Source: Muriiphilus sp048268845
GTDB lineage: Bacteria > Pseudomonadota > Alphaproteobacteria > Rhodobacterales > Rhodobacteraceae
Length of the DNA: 64,000 nucleotides
Reading direction: 5' to 3'
Assembly (NCBI GenBank): GCA_048268845.1
Contig: JBLWUQ010000007.1
Location: 1-64,000 of the forward strand
The first letter of the stretch is position 1. Every line of letters starts with the position of its first letter. Below are positions 48,081 through 56,039 of the stretch, piece after piece. The notes beneath the pieces are model-generated. The model saw nothing but the letters and a program-made list of their open reading frames with translations. It was not told the origin of the DNA and ran no database searches. The translations under genes and the position numbers were made by a program.

Positions 48081-49421
48081 TTGGACCTGGCAGGGCTGAT
48101 CCCGTCATTCGGCAATCTCGCGCTGACCATCGTCGCGTTCATCGTGGCGCTGAGCATCATCGTTTTCATTCACGAGATGGGGCACTACCTTGTCGGGCGC
48201 TGGTCCGGGATCAAGGCGGACGTGTTTTCCATCGGCATGGGGCCGGTTCTGACCAGCCGGATGGACCGGCACGGCACCCGCTGGCAGGTCGCGGCCTTTC
48301 CGGTCGGGGGCTACGTGCGCTTTCACGGCGATGCGAACGCGGCGTCGGCCACGGGCGACGAAGATGCGTTGGCCACGATGAGCGCCGAGGAAAAACGCGC
48401 CACGTTGCACGGCGCGCCGCTCTGGGCGCGCGCGGCGACGGTCGCGGCGGGGCCGTTGGCGAACTTCATCCTGTCGGTCGTGATCTTCGCCGGCATGGCG
48501 ATGTGGGTGGGGGTGGCGACCGATCCCCTGACCGTGGCCGATCTGAAGCTGGTGGCGGGCGTCGAAGGCACGCTGGCGCCGGGCGACGAGATCCTTGCCA
48601 TTGCCGGGCAGGCGACGCCCAAGCTCGAGGATTTCGCGGGCTATGTCGACAGCCTGCCGGCCGAGACCCCGCTCGACTGGACGGTGCGGCGCGACGGGGC
48701 CGAGGTGACGCTGAGCGCGCCCTATCCCTATCCGCCTTTCGTCGCCGCGGTGTCGCCGCAATCGGCGGCGTCGGATGCCGGGCTTAAGGTCGGCGACCTG
48801 ATCGAGAGCGTCGACGGCCAGCCGATCGCGACCTTCGAAGACCTGCGCCGGATCGTGACCGAGGGCGACGGCTCGGAACTGATGCTGGCGATCAACCGGG
48901 CGGGCGAGCAGATCGAGGTCGGGCTGACTCCGCGCCGGGTCGATCTGCCGCTTGAGGATGGCGGCTTCGAGACGCGCTGGCTGATCGGCATCTCGGGCGG
49001 TCTGATCTTCGATCCGGCGACCCGGATGCCCGGCTTGGGCGAGAGCGTAAAGGCCGGCGTGGATCAGGTGGCCTATATCATCACCGCCTCGATCTCGGGG
49101 CTGTACCACATGATCACCGGCGCGATCTCGTCGTGCAACCTGCGCGGTCCGATCGGCATCGCCGAGGTCTCGGGCGCCGCCGCGTCGCAGGGCATTGCCA
49201 GTTTCATCTGGTTCATCGCGGTGCTGTCGACGGCGGTGGGGCTTCTGAACCTGTTTCCGATCCCGGTGCTCGATGGCGGGCATCTGTTGTTTCACTTCTA
49301 CGAGGCGATTGCCGGCCGCCCGCCCAGCCCGCGCGCGCTGTCGATCCTGACCACCATCGGGATGGTGCTCGTGCTGGGGATCATGGCGCTGGGCCTGACC
49401 AACGACCTGTTCTGCCCATAG
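48081..49421 (+). CDS. rseP: RseP site-2 protease (MmpA-like)
   Basis: 446 residues. Zinc site HEMGH (31-35) in the first helix, one or two PDZ domains (about 120-300, with VSPQSAASDAGLKVGDLIES) and the second zinc ligand in LFPIPVLDGGHL. It cuts transmembrane anti-sigma factors or, in Caulobacter (MmpA), the polarity factor PodJ. The start is the rare codon TTG 48081, supported by a perfect AAGGAGG 5 nt upstream; no ATG exists at a sensible position. Confidence 0.95.
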   Translation: MDLAGLIPSFGNLALTIVAFIVALSIIVFIHEMGHYLVGRWSGIKADVFSIGMGPVLTSRMDRHGTRWQVAAFPVGGYVRFHGDANAASATGDEDALATMSAEEKRATLHGAPLWARAATVAAGPLANFILSVVIFAGMAMWVGVATDPLTVADLKLVAGVEGTLAPGDEILAIAGQATPKLEDFAGYVDSLPAETPLDWTVRRDGAEVTLSAPYPYPPFVAAVSPQSAASDAGLKVGDLIESVDGQPIATFEDLRRIVTEGDGSELMLAINRAGEQIEVGLTPRRVDLPLEDGGFETRWLIGISGGLIFDPATRMPGLGESVKAGVDQVAYIITASISGLYHMITGAISSCNLRGPIGIAEVSGAAASQGIASFIWFIAVLSTAVGLLNLFPIPVLDGGHLLFHFYEAIAGRPPSPRALSILTTIGMVLVLGIMALGLTNDLFCP

Positions 49422-49526
49422 CAGAGCGGGGCACCCTGCCACGAAACTGCCACATTCCCGCAATCATGCCGCCCGATTTTCGGGCCATTGTCGGTGTGAA
49501 TAATTCCGACACGGGGGCCCGGCGCC

Positions 49527-49658
49527 ATGGAAATGATCAATCACTCCTATCGCGGTTTTTCTCTTCTGATGAACCTGAACTGGGATCGGCTGCTTTACGT
49601 GGCCACCATCGCCTTCGCGCTTTGCGCCGGCGGCTTCATCGGCAGCCTTCTGGGCTGA
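49527..49658 (+). CDS. 43-residue single-span membrane protein
   Basis: Short gene ATG 49527: MEMINHSYRGFSLLMNLNWD is followed by a helix LLYVATIAFALCAGGFIGSLLG and a stop. It lies in the 427-bp gap between rseP and bamA, with an AATAAT -10-like box at 49499-49504 and a terminator at 49742. The ribosome site is only GGGG at moderate distance. The clean amphipathic-plus-hydrophobic layout makes it a credible small protein. Confidence 0.55.
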   Translation: MEMINHSYRGFSLLMNLNWDRLLYVATIAFALCAGGFIGSLLG

Positions 49659-49741
49659 TCCGGGGCCAGTTGCGCGCTCTGGCCCGGACGCGAACGGGGC
49701 AGGGCCCGCCGGCGATTCCAGCAATATCAAAAAACACTATG

Positions 49742-49776
49742 GGCGCGGGGCAACAGGTCCCGCGCCTTTGTCTTCT
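49742..49776 (+). terminator. Rho-independent terminator before bamA
   Basis: Stem GGCGCGGG (49742-49749) with CCCGCGCC (49759-49766), 9-nt loop, followed by TTTGTCTTCT. It would end transcripts of the rseP unit and the small gene, so bamA should have its own promoter between 49770 and 49849. Confidence 0.75.
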
Positions 49777-49848
49777 GACGCTTTGACACGACAGCGTTTT
49801 CCCGGTATCGACACAAGGGACTGGGATGTGTGAGCGGATGACAACAAT

Positions 49849-52170
49849 ATGACGTATAACGAGCGGCGCAAAACGGCTGGACACAGGCTCCAAACCTCCT
49901 TCAGGAAATCGGCCGCAACGGCGGTTTTTCTTGGTGTTTCAAGCCTTTCAATTTCCCTGCCGACGGCGGTGGCGGCACAGAGCTACGCCTTCAGCTCGGT
50001 CCAGATCGAGGGGTTGAACCGGATCGAGGCCGCGACCGTGATGTCCTATCTGGGATTCGCGAGCGGCGAAGCGGTGTCGAGCGCGGCACTGAATGACGCC
50101 TATCAGCGACTCAACGGCAGCGGATTGTTCCAGAAGGTCGAGCTTGTGCCCTCCGGCTCGACGCTGGTGGTCAAGGTCACCGAGTTCGCCACCATCAACC
50201 GCATCAATATCGAGGGCAACAAGAAGCTCAAGGACGACGAGCTTCTCGAACTCATAAGCTCGCGCGCCCGCTACGTCTTCGATCCGGCCAAGGCCGAGCG
50301 TGACGCGCAACTGATCGCCGAAGCCTATCAGGCCGAGGGCCGGCTGGCCGCGACGGTGACGCCCCGGATCATCCGCCGGCCGCAGAACCGCGTCGATCTG
50401 GTGTTTGAGGTGGTCGAGGGCAAGAACACCGAGGTCGAGCGCATCAGCTTCACCGGCAACCGCGCCTATTCGGATGCGCGTCTGCGCCGGGTGATCTCCA
50501 GCAAGCAGGCGGGCCTGCTTCGCTTCATCATTTCGGCCGATACCTTCGATCCCGACCGGGTCGAGTTCGACAAGCAGCTTCTGCGCGATTTCTACATGTC
50601 ACGCGGCTATGTCGATTTCCAGGTGGTCGCGACCGCCTCCGAGGTCACGGGCCAGCAGGATGCCTATTACGTCACCTACGAGGTGCGTGAAGGCCAGCAG
50701 TTCAAGTTCGGCCAGATCACCACGGTGTCTGAGGTCGAAGGCATTTCGGCCGAGTCGCTGGACCGGTTGGCGTCGGTGCGCAGCGGCGCGACCTACGATC
50801 CGGCGACGATCGAGCGCGCCATCGCGCGGATGGAAAACGAGGCCGCCCGCATGGGCTATGGCTTCGTGCGGGTCGATCCGCGGGTCACGCGCAACGAGCG
50901 TGACGGCACCCTCGACATCGCCTTCGCCATCATCCGCGGCCCGCGTGTCGTGGTCGAACGGATCGACATTGAGGGTAACGCCACCACGCTCGACCGGGTG
51001 GTGCGCAGTCAGTTCACCGTCGTCGAAGGCGACCCGTTCAACCCGCGCGCGATCCGCGCGGCGGCCGAACGCATCCGCGCACTCGGCTATTTCTCGGATG
51101 TCGATATCCAGGCGCGCGAAGGCTCGACCCCCGACACCGTCGTTGTGGATGTCGACGTCGAAGAACAGGGCACCGGCAGTTTCTCGATCGGCGCGACCTA
51201 CGGCACCGCCACCGGCTTCGGCTTCAGCCTGTCATTCGTCGAGACCAACTTCCTTGGCCGAGGGCAATACCTCAAGCTCGAGTTCTCGGGCAACTTCGAC
51301 GACCAGAACTATGCCTTCGGCTTTGCCGAACCGAACCTGCTTGGCCGCGACCTGCGGCTCGGCGTGGACGCCTTCTATACCACGACCAACAAGGCAGGGA
51401 CGTCGCTGTTCGACACCACCAAGGTGCGCGGCGAGCTGTCGCTCGAGTTTCCGCTCAGCGAACTCAGCCGGCTTCGGGTCCGGGCGGGCGGGTCCGGCAC
51501 GGATATCAGAAACTATATCGGCACTTCGGGTGTGCTCAGCGCAGAGGCTCTTCGCGGCTGGCAGGTCGGCGCTCATACCGGGGTGACCTACAGCTTCGAT
51601 ACGCGGCGTAACGGTCTGCAAAACCCGACGAATTTCTATGCCTCCTTCTCGGCTGACGCAGGCGGCTTTGGCTCTGACAACGAATATGTCAGCGCCTCGG
51701 GTCTGGCGAACGTGACGACGACGGCTCTGAACGACGACATCGAGTTGAGCGCGACCGTCGAAGGCGGCGCGGTCTATAGCTTTGGCGCCGGCGCGCGGGT
51801 CACCGAGCGGTTCTTCCTCGGCCCGAACCAGATGTATGGTTTCGGATATAACGGCATCGGTCCAAACGACGGTGGCGAATCCCTTGGCGGCAATTACTTC
51901 GCCGTCGGTCGGCTCGAAGCCCGGTTCCCGCTGGGTCTGCCGGAGGAATACGGCATCAAGGGCGGTGTTTTCGCCCATGGCGGCACCGTCTTCGGTCTCG
52001 ACAACCCGGGCGTGGTCGATGATGCGATGTACTGGCGGGCTTCGGCGGGCGCGGCGATCTACTGGGATACCCCCGTCGGGCCGATCCGGTTCTCCTATGC
52101 CTATCCGCTGCTCAGCCGGGCGTCCGATACGGAGCAGAAATTCGGCATCGGCTTCGAGACCGGGTTCTGA
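49849..52170 (+). CDS. bamA: BamA outer-membrane protein assembly factor
   Basis: 773 residues. A long N-terminal signal region (about 1-44) is followed by five POTRA domains (about 45-390; first one begins YAFSSVQIEGLNRIEAATVM) and a 16-strand Omp85 barrel (about 400-773) ending in KFGIGFETGF with the C-terminal aromatic. Barrel motif VRFSYA-like (GPIRFSYAYPL) is present. It inserts beta-barrel proteins in the outer membrane. ompH follows after 11 bp. Confidence 0.96.
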   Translation: MTYNERRKTAGHRLQTSFRKSAATAVFLGVSSLSISLPTAVAAQSYAFSSVQIEGLNRIEAATVMSYLGFASGEAVSSAALNDAYQRLNGSGLFQKVELVPSGSTLVVKVTEFATINRINIEGNKKLKDDELLELISSRARYVFDPAKAERDAQLIAEAYQAEGRLAATVTPRIIRRPQNRVDLVFEVVEGKNTEVERISFTGNRAYSDARLRRVISSKQAGLLRFIISADTFDPDRVEFDKQLLRDFYMSRGYVDFQVVATASEVTGQQDAYYVTYEVREGQQFKFGQITTVSEVEGISAESLDRLASVRSGATYDPATIERAIARMENEAARMGYGFVRVDPRVTRNERDGTLDIAFAIIRGPRVVVERIDIEGNATTLDRVVRSQFTVVEGDPFNPRAIRAAAERIRALGYFSDVDIQAREGSTPDTVVVDVDVEEQGTGSFSIGATYGTATGFGFSLSFVETNFLGRGQYLKLEFSGNFDDQNYAFGFAEPNLLGRDLRLGVDAFYTTTNKAGTSLFDTTKVRGELSLEFPLSELSRLRVRAGGSGTDIRNYIGTSGVLSAEALRGWQVGAHTGVTYSFDTRRNGLQNPTNFYASFSADAGGFGSDNEYVSASGLANVTTTALNDDIELSATVEGGAVYSFGAGARVTERFFLGPNQMYGFGYNGIGPNDGGESLGGNYFAVGRLEARFPLGLPEEYGIKGGVFAHGGTVFGLDNPGVVDDAMYWRASAGAAIYWDTPVGPIRFSYAYPLLSRASDTEQKFGIGFETGF

Positions 52171-52181
52171 TCTCGAAAGCG

Positions 52182-52865
52182 ATGCGCGCCTATCACCCCT
52201 TGACCCTTGCGCGGCTGGCCATCGTGCTGGCCGCGCTGGCTTTTCCGGCCTCGGCGCAGCCGGCCGACGAGATCGTTTCGCCAATCCTGACGCTCGACCG
52301 CGAGGCGCTGTTTGCCGGCACGCTCTACGGACAGCGGATCAACGACGAGCTTGAAGCGGCGTCAAACGAGCTTGCGGTCGAGACACGGCGGATCGAAGCG
52401 GCGCTCGAGGCCGAGGAACGCGAGTTGACCGACAAGCGCGCGACCTTGCCGGTGGCCGAGTTCCGTGCGCTGGCCGATGCCTTCGATGAAAAGGTCCAGG
52501 CGCTGCGGGCCGAGCGCGAGCGCGCCCAGGACGCGGCGATGCGCCAGATCGAAACCGCGCAGATCACGTTTTTCAACCGGATCGGCCCGATCCTTGGCGA
52601 ACTTGTGCGCGAACGCGGCGCGATCATGATCGTCGACCGGCGCGCGATTCTGCTGGCCGCCGCCGACGTCGACATCACCCAGGCAGCGATCACGCGAATC
52701 GATGCGGTGCTGGGCGACGGCATGGCTCCCGACGGCGACACCGAGCCGACGGCGCCGCCGCCCGCTCCGGCAACTCCCGTCGACAGCATCCCGGCCCCCG
52801 ATACGCCTCCCGATTCGGGCAGTGACACAACACCTGCGCCGCAAGAGCCCTCCGATGACCAGTAA
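52182..52865 (+). CDS. OmpH/Skp-family periplasmic chaperone
   Basis: 227 residues with a signal peptide (cut near ASA-QP, residue 26). The middle (about 45-130) is a helical coiled region rich in Glu, Arg and Ala (ELEAASNELAVETRRIEAAL), as in the tentacles of Skp. The C-terminal 45 residues are Pro/Thr/Asp-rich and probably disordered. It escorts unfolded outer-membrane proteins to BamA. Co-transcribed with bamA. Confidence 0.9.
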   Translation: MRAYHPLTLARLAIVLAALAFPASAQPADEIVSPILTLDREALFAGTLYGQRINDELEAASNELAVETRRIEAALEAEERELTDKRATLPVAEFRALADAFDEKVQALRAERERAQDAAMRQIETAQITFFNRIGPILGELVRERGAIMIVDRRAILLAAADVDITQAAITRIDAVLGDGMAPDGDTEPTAPPPAPATPVDSIPAPDTPPDSGSDTTPAPQEPSDDQ

Positions 52866-53053
52866 GCCGTTGTTTTGGTGTCGGAGGCTTGCTAAAGCGT
52901 TCTGCGTTTGATCCGAGCCGGGATCAGACACACAGCACCCACAACACGAGCGGGTGTGGCCTTTGCGGCTTTCCCGATAGGGGAAGACCGCATGAGGCAT
53001 CAGGCAAGCCATATGCCCGGAATGGGCAACGAGGACCGCAGAAGGACGAATTC

Positions 53054-53515
53054 ATGACCGACGTGACCACGACGGCCGATCTTGCACTGATCAAGCGCTG
53101 CATCCCGCATCGCTATCCGTTCCTGTTCATCGACCGGGTCGAGGATATCGTCGCCGGGAAAAGCGCGGTCGGGGTCAAGAATGTCACCGCGAACGAACCG
53201 CATTTCCAGGGTCATTTCCCCGATCTCCCGATCATGCCGGGCGTGACCATCGTCGAGGCGATGGCGCAGACCTCGGGCGTGATGGTGGCGCTCAGCCTTG
53301 GCCTCGTCGACAAGGGCGTGCTGGTCTATTTCATGGGGCTCGACAAGGTCAAGTTCCGCCGCAAGGTGGTGCCGGGCGACATCCTTCGCATGGAGGTCAC
53401 CACGCTGCGCGGCGGCCAGAAGATCTGGAAGTTCTCGGGCAAGGCCACGGTGAACGGTGCGGTCGCCTGTCAGGCCGAGTTCTCGGCGATGATCGACCTT
53501 GGCGGGGACGCCTGA
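53054..53515 (+). CDS. fabZ: (3R)-hydroxyacyl-ACP dehydratase FabZ
   Basis: 153 residues, hot-dog fold. IPHRYPFLFIDRVEDI, HFQGHFPDLPIMPGVTIVEAMAQ with catalytic His and Glu, and FMGLDKVKFRRKVVPGD are diagnostic. It dehydrates hydroxyacyl-ACP in fatty acid synthesis. It usually precedes lpxA-lpxI-lpxB; here the next gene is mnmA on the opposite strand, so the LPS genes are elsewhere. It is 188 bp after ompH. Confidence 0.96.
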   Translation: MTDVTTTADLALIKRCIPHRYPFLFIDRVEDIVAGKSAVGVKNVTANEPHFQGHFPDLPIMPGVTIVEAMAQTSGVMVALSLGLVDKGVLVYFMGLDKVKFRRKVVPGDILRMEVTTLRGGQKIWKFSGKATVNGAVACQAEFSAMIDLGGDA

Positions 53516-53537
53516 CGGCAACGCCTGCCGACGGCCT

Positions 53538-54689
53538 TCAGTGCCCGCGCCAGATCCAGCCGCCACCGAACACCCGGCTGCCTTCGGCTGCATAGAACAC
53601 GCAGGCCTGACCGGGGCTCACACCTTCCTCGGGTGTCAGCAATTCGACCTCGGCCTCGGTTTCAGACAACGGGCGCAGGATCGCCGCGCGCGGCGGGCGG
53701 GTCGAGCGCACCTTGACCGACATGTGCCATTCGTCTTGCGAGGTGAACGGCGCATCGCCCAGCCAGTTGATTTCGCGCACCTGAATGACCCTGGTTGCCA
53801 GCATCTCTTTCGGGCCGACGATCACCTGCCGCGCCTCGACGTCGAGCTTCACCACATAAAGCGGCTCCTCCAGCCCGCCGATCCCCAGCCCGCGGCGCTG
53901 GCCGACGGTGTAGTGCAGCACACCGTCATGGCTGCCCAGCACCCGGCCATCGGCATGGACGATCTCGCCCGGCTCGGCAGCACCCGGCCGCAATTTCTCG
54001 ATCACGCCGGCATAGTTTCCGTCGGGCACGAAACAGATGTCTTGGCTGTCGGGCTTGTCGGCCACCATCAGCCCGTAGCGACGGGCCAGCGCGCGGGTCT
54101 CGTCCTTGGTTTTCAGATGTCCCAGGGGGAATCGCAGGAAGTCGAGCTGTTCCCGCGTGGTCGGGAACAGGAAATAGCTCTGATCGCGGGCCGGATCGGC
54201 GGCGCGGTGCAATTCGGGCCCTGATGGCCCGTCGAATCGCTGGATGTAGTGCCCCGTCGCCATGCAGTCGGCATCAAGATCGCGCGCCGTGGCCAGCAGA
54301 TCCTTGAACTTCACCCGTTCGTTGCACCGGATGCAGGGCACCGGCGTCGCTCCGGCCAGGTAGCTGTCGGCAAACTCCTCGATCACCGCCTCGCGAAAGA
54401 TGTTCTCGTAATCCAGCACGTAATGCGGGAAACCCATCTCCTCGGCCACCCGGCGGGCGTCGTGAATATCGATCCCGGCGCAGCAGGCACCCTTCTTGGC
54501 CAGCGCGGCACCATGATCGTAAAGCTGCAGCGTGACGCCGACCACATCGTAGCCTTCGTCCTTTAACATCGCCGCCACGACCGACGAATCGACCCCGCCC
54601 GACATCGCCACGACGACTCGGGTCTCGGCTGGCGGCTTGGCAAAGCCCAGCGAATTCAAGCGGATATCGGTGTCAGTCATGGTCATCAT
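53538..54689 (-). CDS. mnmA: tRNA 2-thiouridylase MnmA
   Basis: 383 residues. PP-loop VAMSGGVDSS (27-36), first catalytic Cys in PVPCIRCNERVKF, second in SQDICFVPDG. It puts sulfur on U34 of tRNA Lys, Glu and Gln. Start choices are ATG 54689, 54686 and 54680; the first has GGAG upstream at long spacing. Converges on fabZ (22 bp) and is divergent from sciP. Confidence 0.95.
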   Translation of the reverse strand: MMTMTDTDIRLNSLGFAKPPAETRVVVAMSGGVDSSVVAAMLKDEGYDVVGVTLQLYDHGAALAKKGACCAGIDIHDARRVAEEMGFPHYVLDYENIFREAVIEEFADSYLAGATPVPCIRCNERVKFKDLLATARDLDADCMATGHYIQRFDGPSGPELHRAADPARDQSYFLFPTTREQLDFLRFPLGHLKTKDETRALARRYGLMVADKPDSQDICFVPDGNYAGVIEKLRPGAAEPGEIVHADGRVLGSHDGVLHYTVGQRRGLGIGGLEEPLYVVKLDVEARQVIVGPKEMLATRVIQVREINWLGDAPFTSQDEWHMSVKVRSTRPPRAAILRPLSETEAEVELLTPEEGVSPGQACVFYAAEGSRVFGGGWIWRGH

Positions 54690-54808
54690 GGGGGTTCGCG
54701 CTCCAAGGGTCGCAATATAGGAAAATTCGACATAACAACAAGGGCGGGCTTCATCACTCTTTAAGCCGCCGCCGTCAAAGTCCCCGACAGACCACGAGGG
54801 GCAGCCCG

Positions 54809-55087
54809 ATGTATCTGAAAAAAGTCGATGGACCGCGCATGGTGCGCCTTCCCGACGGGTCACACATGACCCGCGCCGATCTACCGTCGCCCGACACGAG
54901 GCGATGGGTCGCCAGCCGCAAGGCCGCGGTGGTGCGTGCGGTGATCTACGGGCTGATCCCCGAACCCGAGGCGCTCGAGACCTACGGGCTGTCCGCGGAC
55001 GAGTTCCAGGAATGGAAAACCGCTGTCCTGCGCCATGGCGAAGCCGCGTTGAAGGCGACCGCCCTGCAAAAGTATCGACAACCCTAG
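54809..55087 (+). CDS. sciP: SciP: CtrA inhibitor (DUF1153)
   Basis: 92 residues. DGPRMVRLPDGSHMTRADLP then TRRWVASRKAAVVRAVIYGLI and YGLSADEFQEWK is the DUF1153/SciP family with a helix-turn-helix. In Caulobacter SciP binds CtrA and blocks its activation of target promoters. It lies 96 bp upstream of ctrA on the same strand, the common alphaproteobacterial arrangement. An independent promoter for ctrA exists between them. Confidence 0.93.
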   Translation: MYLKKVDGPRMVRLPDGSHMTRADLPSPDTRRWVASRKAAVVRAVIYGLIPEPEALETYGLSADEFQEWKTAVLRHGEAALKATALQKYRQP

Positions 55088-55113
55088 GTGGTATTCGCTA
55101 AAAGTTCCGCACC

Positions 55114-55128
55114 GGTAACGTGCCATTA
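55114..55128. promoter_or_regulatory. CtrA-box-like site (GTAA-N7-TTAA) upstream of ctrA
   Basis: GTAA (55114-55117), 7 nt, TTAA (55125-55128), one mismatch to TTAA-N7-TTAA. The TTAACCAT half-site continues to 55132. It is 55 bp before the ctrA ATG and could serve autoregulation. Confidence 0.5.
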
Positions 55129-55183
55129 ACCATTTCGCCCCAATCTCCTTGTCAACGGAACGGAAATTAGCGGAGTTATACTG

Positions 55184-55897
55184 ATGCGCATTCTTCTCGT
55201 GGAGGATGATCCGACCACCTCGCGGTCGATCGAACTGATGCTGACCCATGCCAATCTCAACGTCTATTCCACCGATCTGGGGGAAGAGGGCGTCGATCTG
55301 GCCAAGCTCTATGATTACGATCTGATCCTCCTCGACCTCAGCCTGCCCGACATGGACGGGCTCGATGTGCTGCGACAGTTGCGCATGGCGCGGATCGACA
55401 CGCCGATCCTGATCCTGACCGGGTCCGACGACACCGAGATGAAGCTCAAGGGGTTCGGCTTCGGCGCCGACGATTACATGACCAAACCGTTTCACCGCGA
55501 CGAATTGGTGGCGCGGATCCACGCCATCATCCGCCGGTCAAAGGGACATGCCCAGTCGATCATCCACACCGGCAAGATCGCGGTGAACCTCGACGCGAAA
55601 AGCGTCGAGTCGGGCGGGCAGACGGTGCATCTGACCGGCAAGGAATACCAGATGCTCGAGCTTCTCAGCCTGCGAAAGGGCACGACCCTGACCAAGGAGA
55701 TGTTCCTCAACCACCTCTATGGCGGCATGGATGAGCCCGAGTTGAAGATCATTGACGTGTTCATCTGCAAGCTGCGCAAGAAGCTGGCGCAGGTGACCGG
55801 CGGCGAAACCTATATCGAAACCGTCTGGGGCCGCGGCTATGTGCTGCGCGATCCCGAACCGGCCATGATCGAGCGCCAGATCGCCCTCGGGGCGTAA
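55184..55897 (+). CDS. ctrA: CtrA: cell-cycle response regulator
   Basis: 237 residues. Receiver domain with phospho-acceptor Asp51 (LILLDLSLPD), Lys in DDYMTKPF, then an OmpR-type winged helix (HLTGKEYQMLELLSLRKGTT to WGRGYVLRDP). Near-identical in style to CtrA of other Rhodobacterales, where it controls motility, gene transfer agents and quorum-related genes and is not essential. It probably binds its own upstream site and is opposed by SciP. Confidence 0.96.
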   Translation: MRILLVEDDPTTSRSIELMLTHANLNVYSTDLGEEGVDLAKLYDYDLILLDLSLPDMDGLDVLRQLRMARIDTPILILTGSDDTEMKLKGFGFGADDYMTKPFHRDELVARIHAIIRRSKGHAQSIIHTGKIAVNLDAKSVESGGQTVHLTGKEYQMLELLSLRKGTTLTKEMFLNHLYGGMDEPELKIIDVFICKLRKKLAQVTGGETYIETVWGRGYVLRDPEPAMIERQIALGA

Positions 55898-55935
55898 ACC
55901 CCGACATCTGGCCGGCCAATATGGTCTCTCCGGGC

Positions 55936-55963
55936 CCCGGTGTCCGCCTCGGGCGGCACCGGG
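55936..55963 (+). terminator. Stem-loop after ctrA
   Basis: CCCGGTG (55936-55942) plus CCGCC (55944-55948) pair with GGCGG (55952-55956) and CACCGGG (55957-55963), with one bulged T and a 3-nt loop. There is no T-run, so it is a structural terminator candidate only. Confidence 0.45.
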
Positions 55964-56039
55964 TGTCGGGTGAAGCCTTCGGACTGGACGACGTGACCCT
56001 TGCCGCCCTATCAAGAAGGGCACAGACAAGGGGGCGCGC

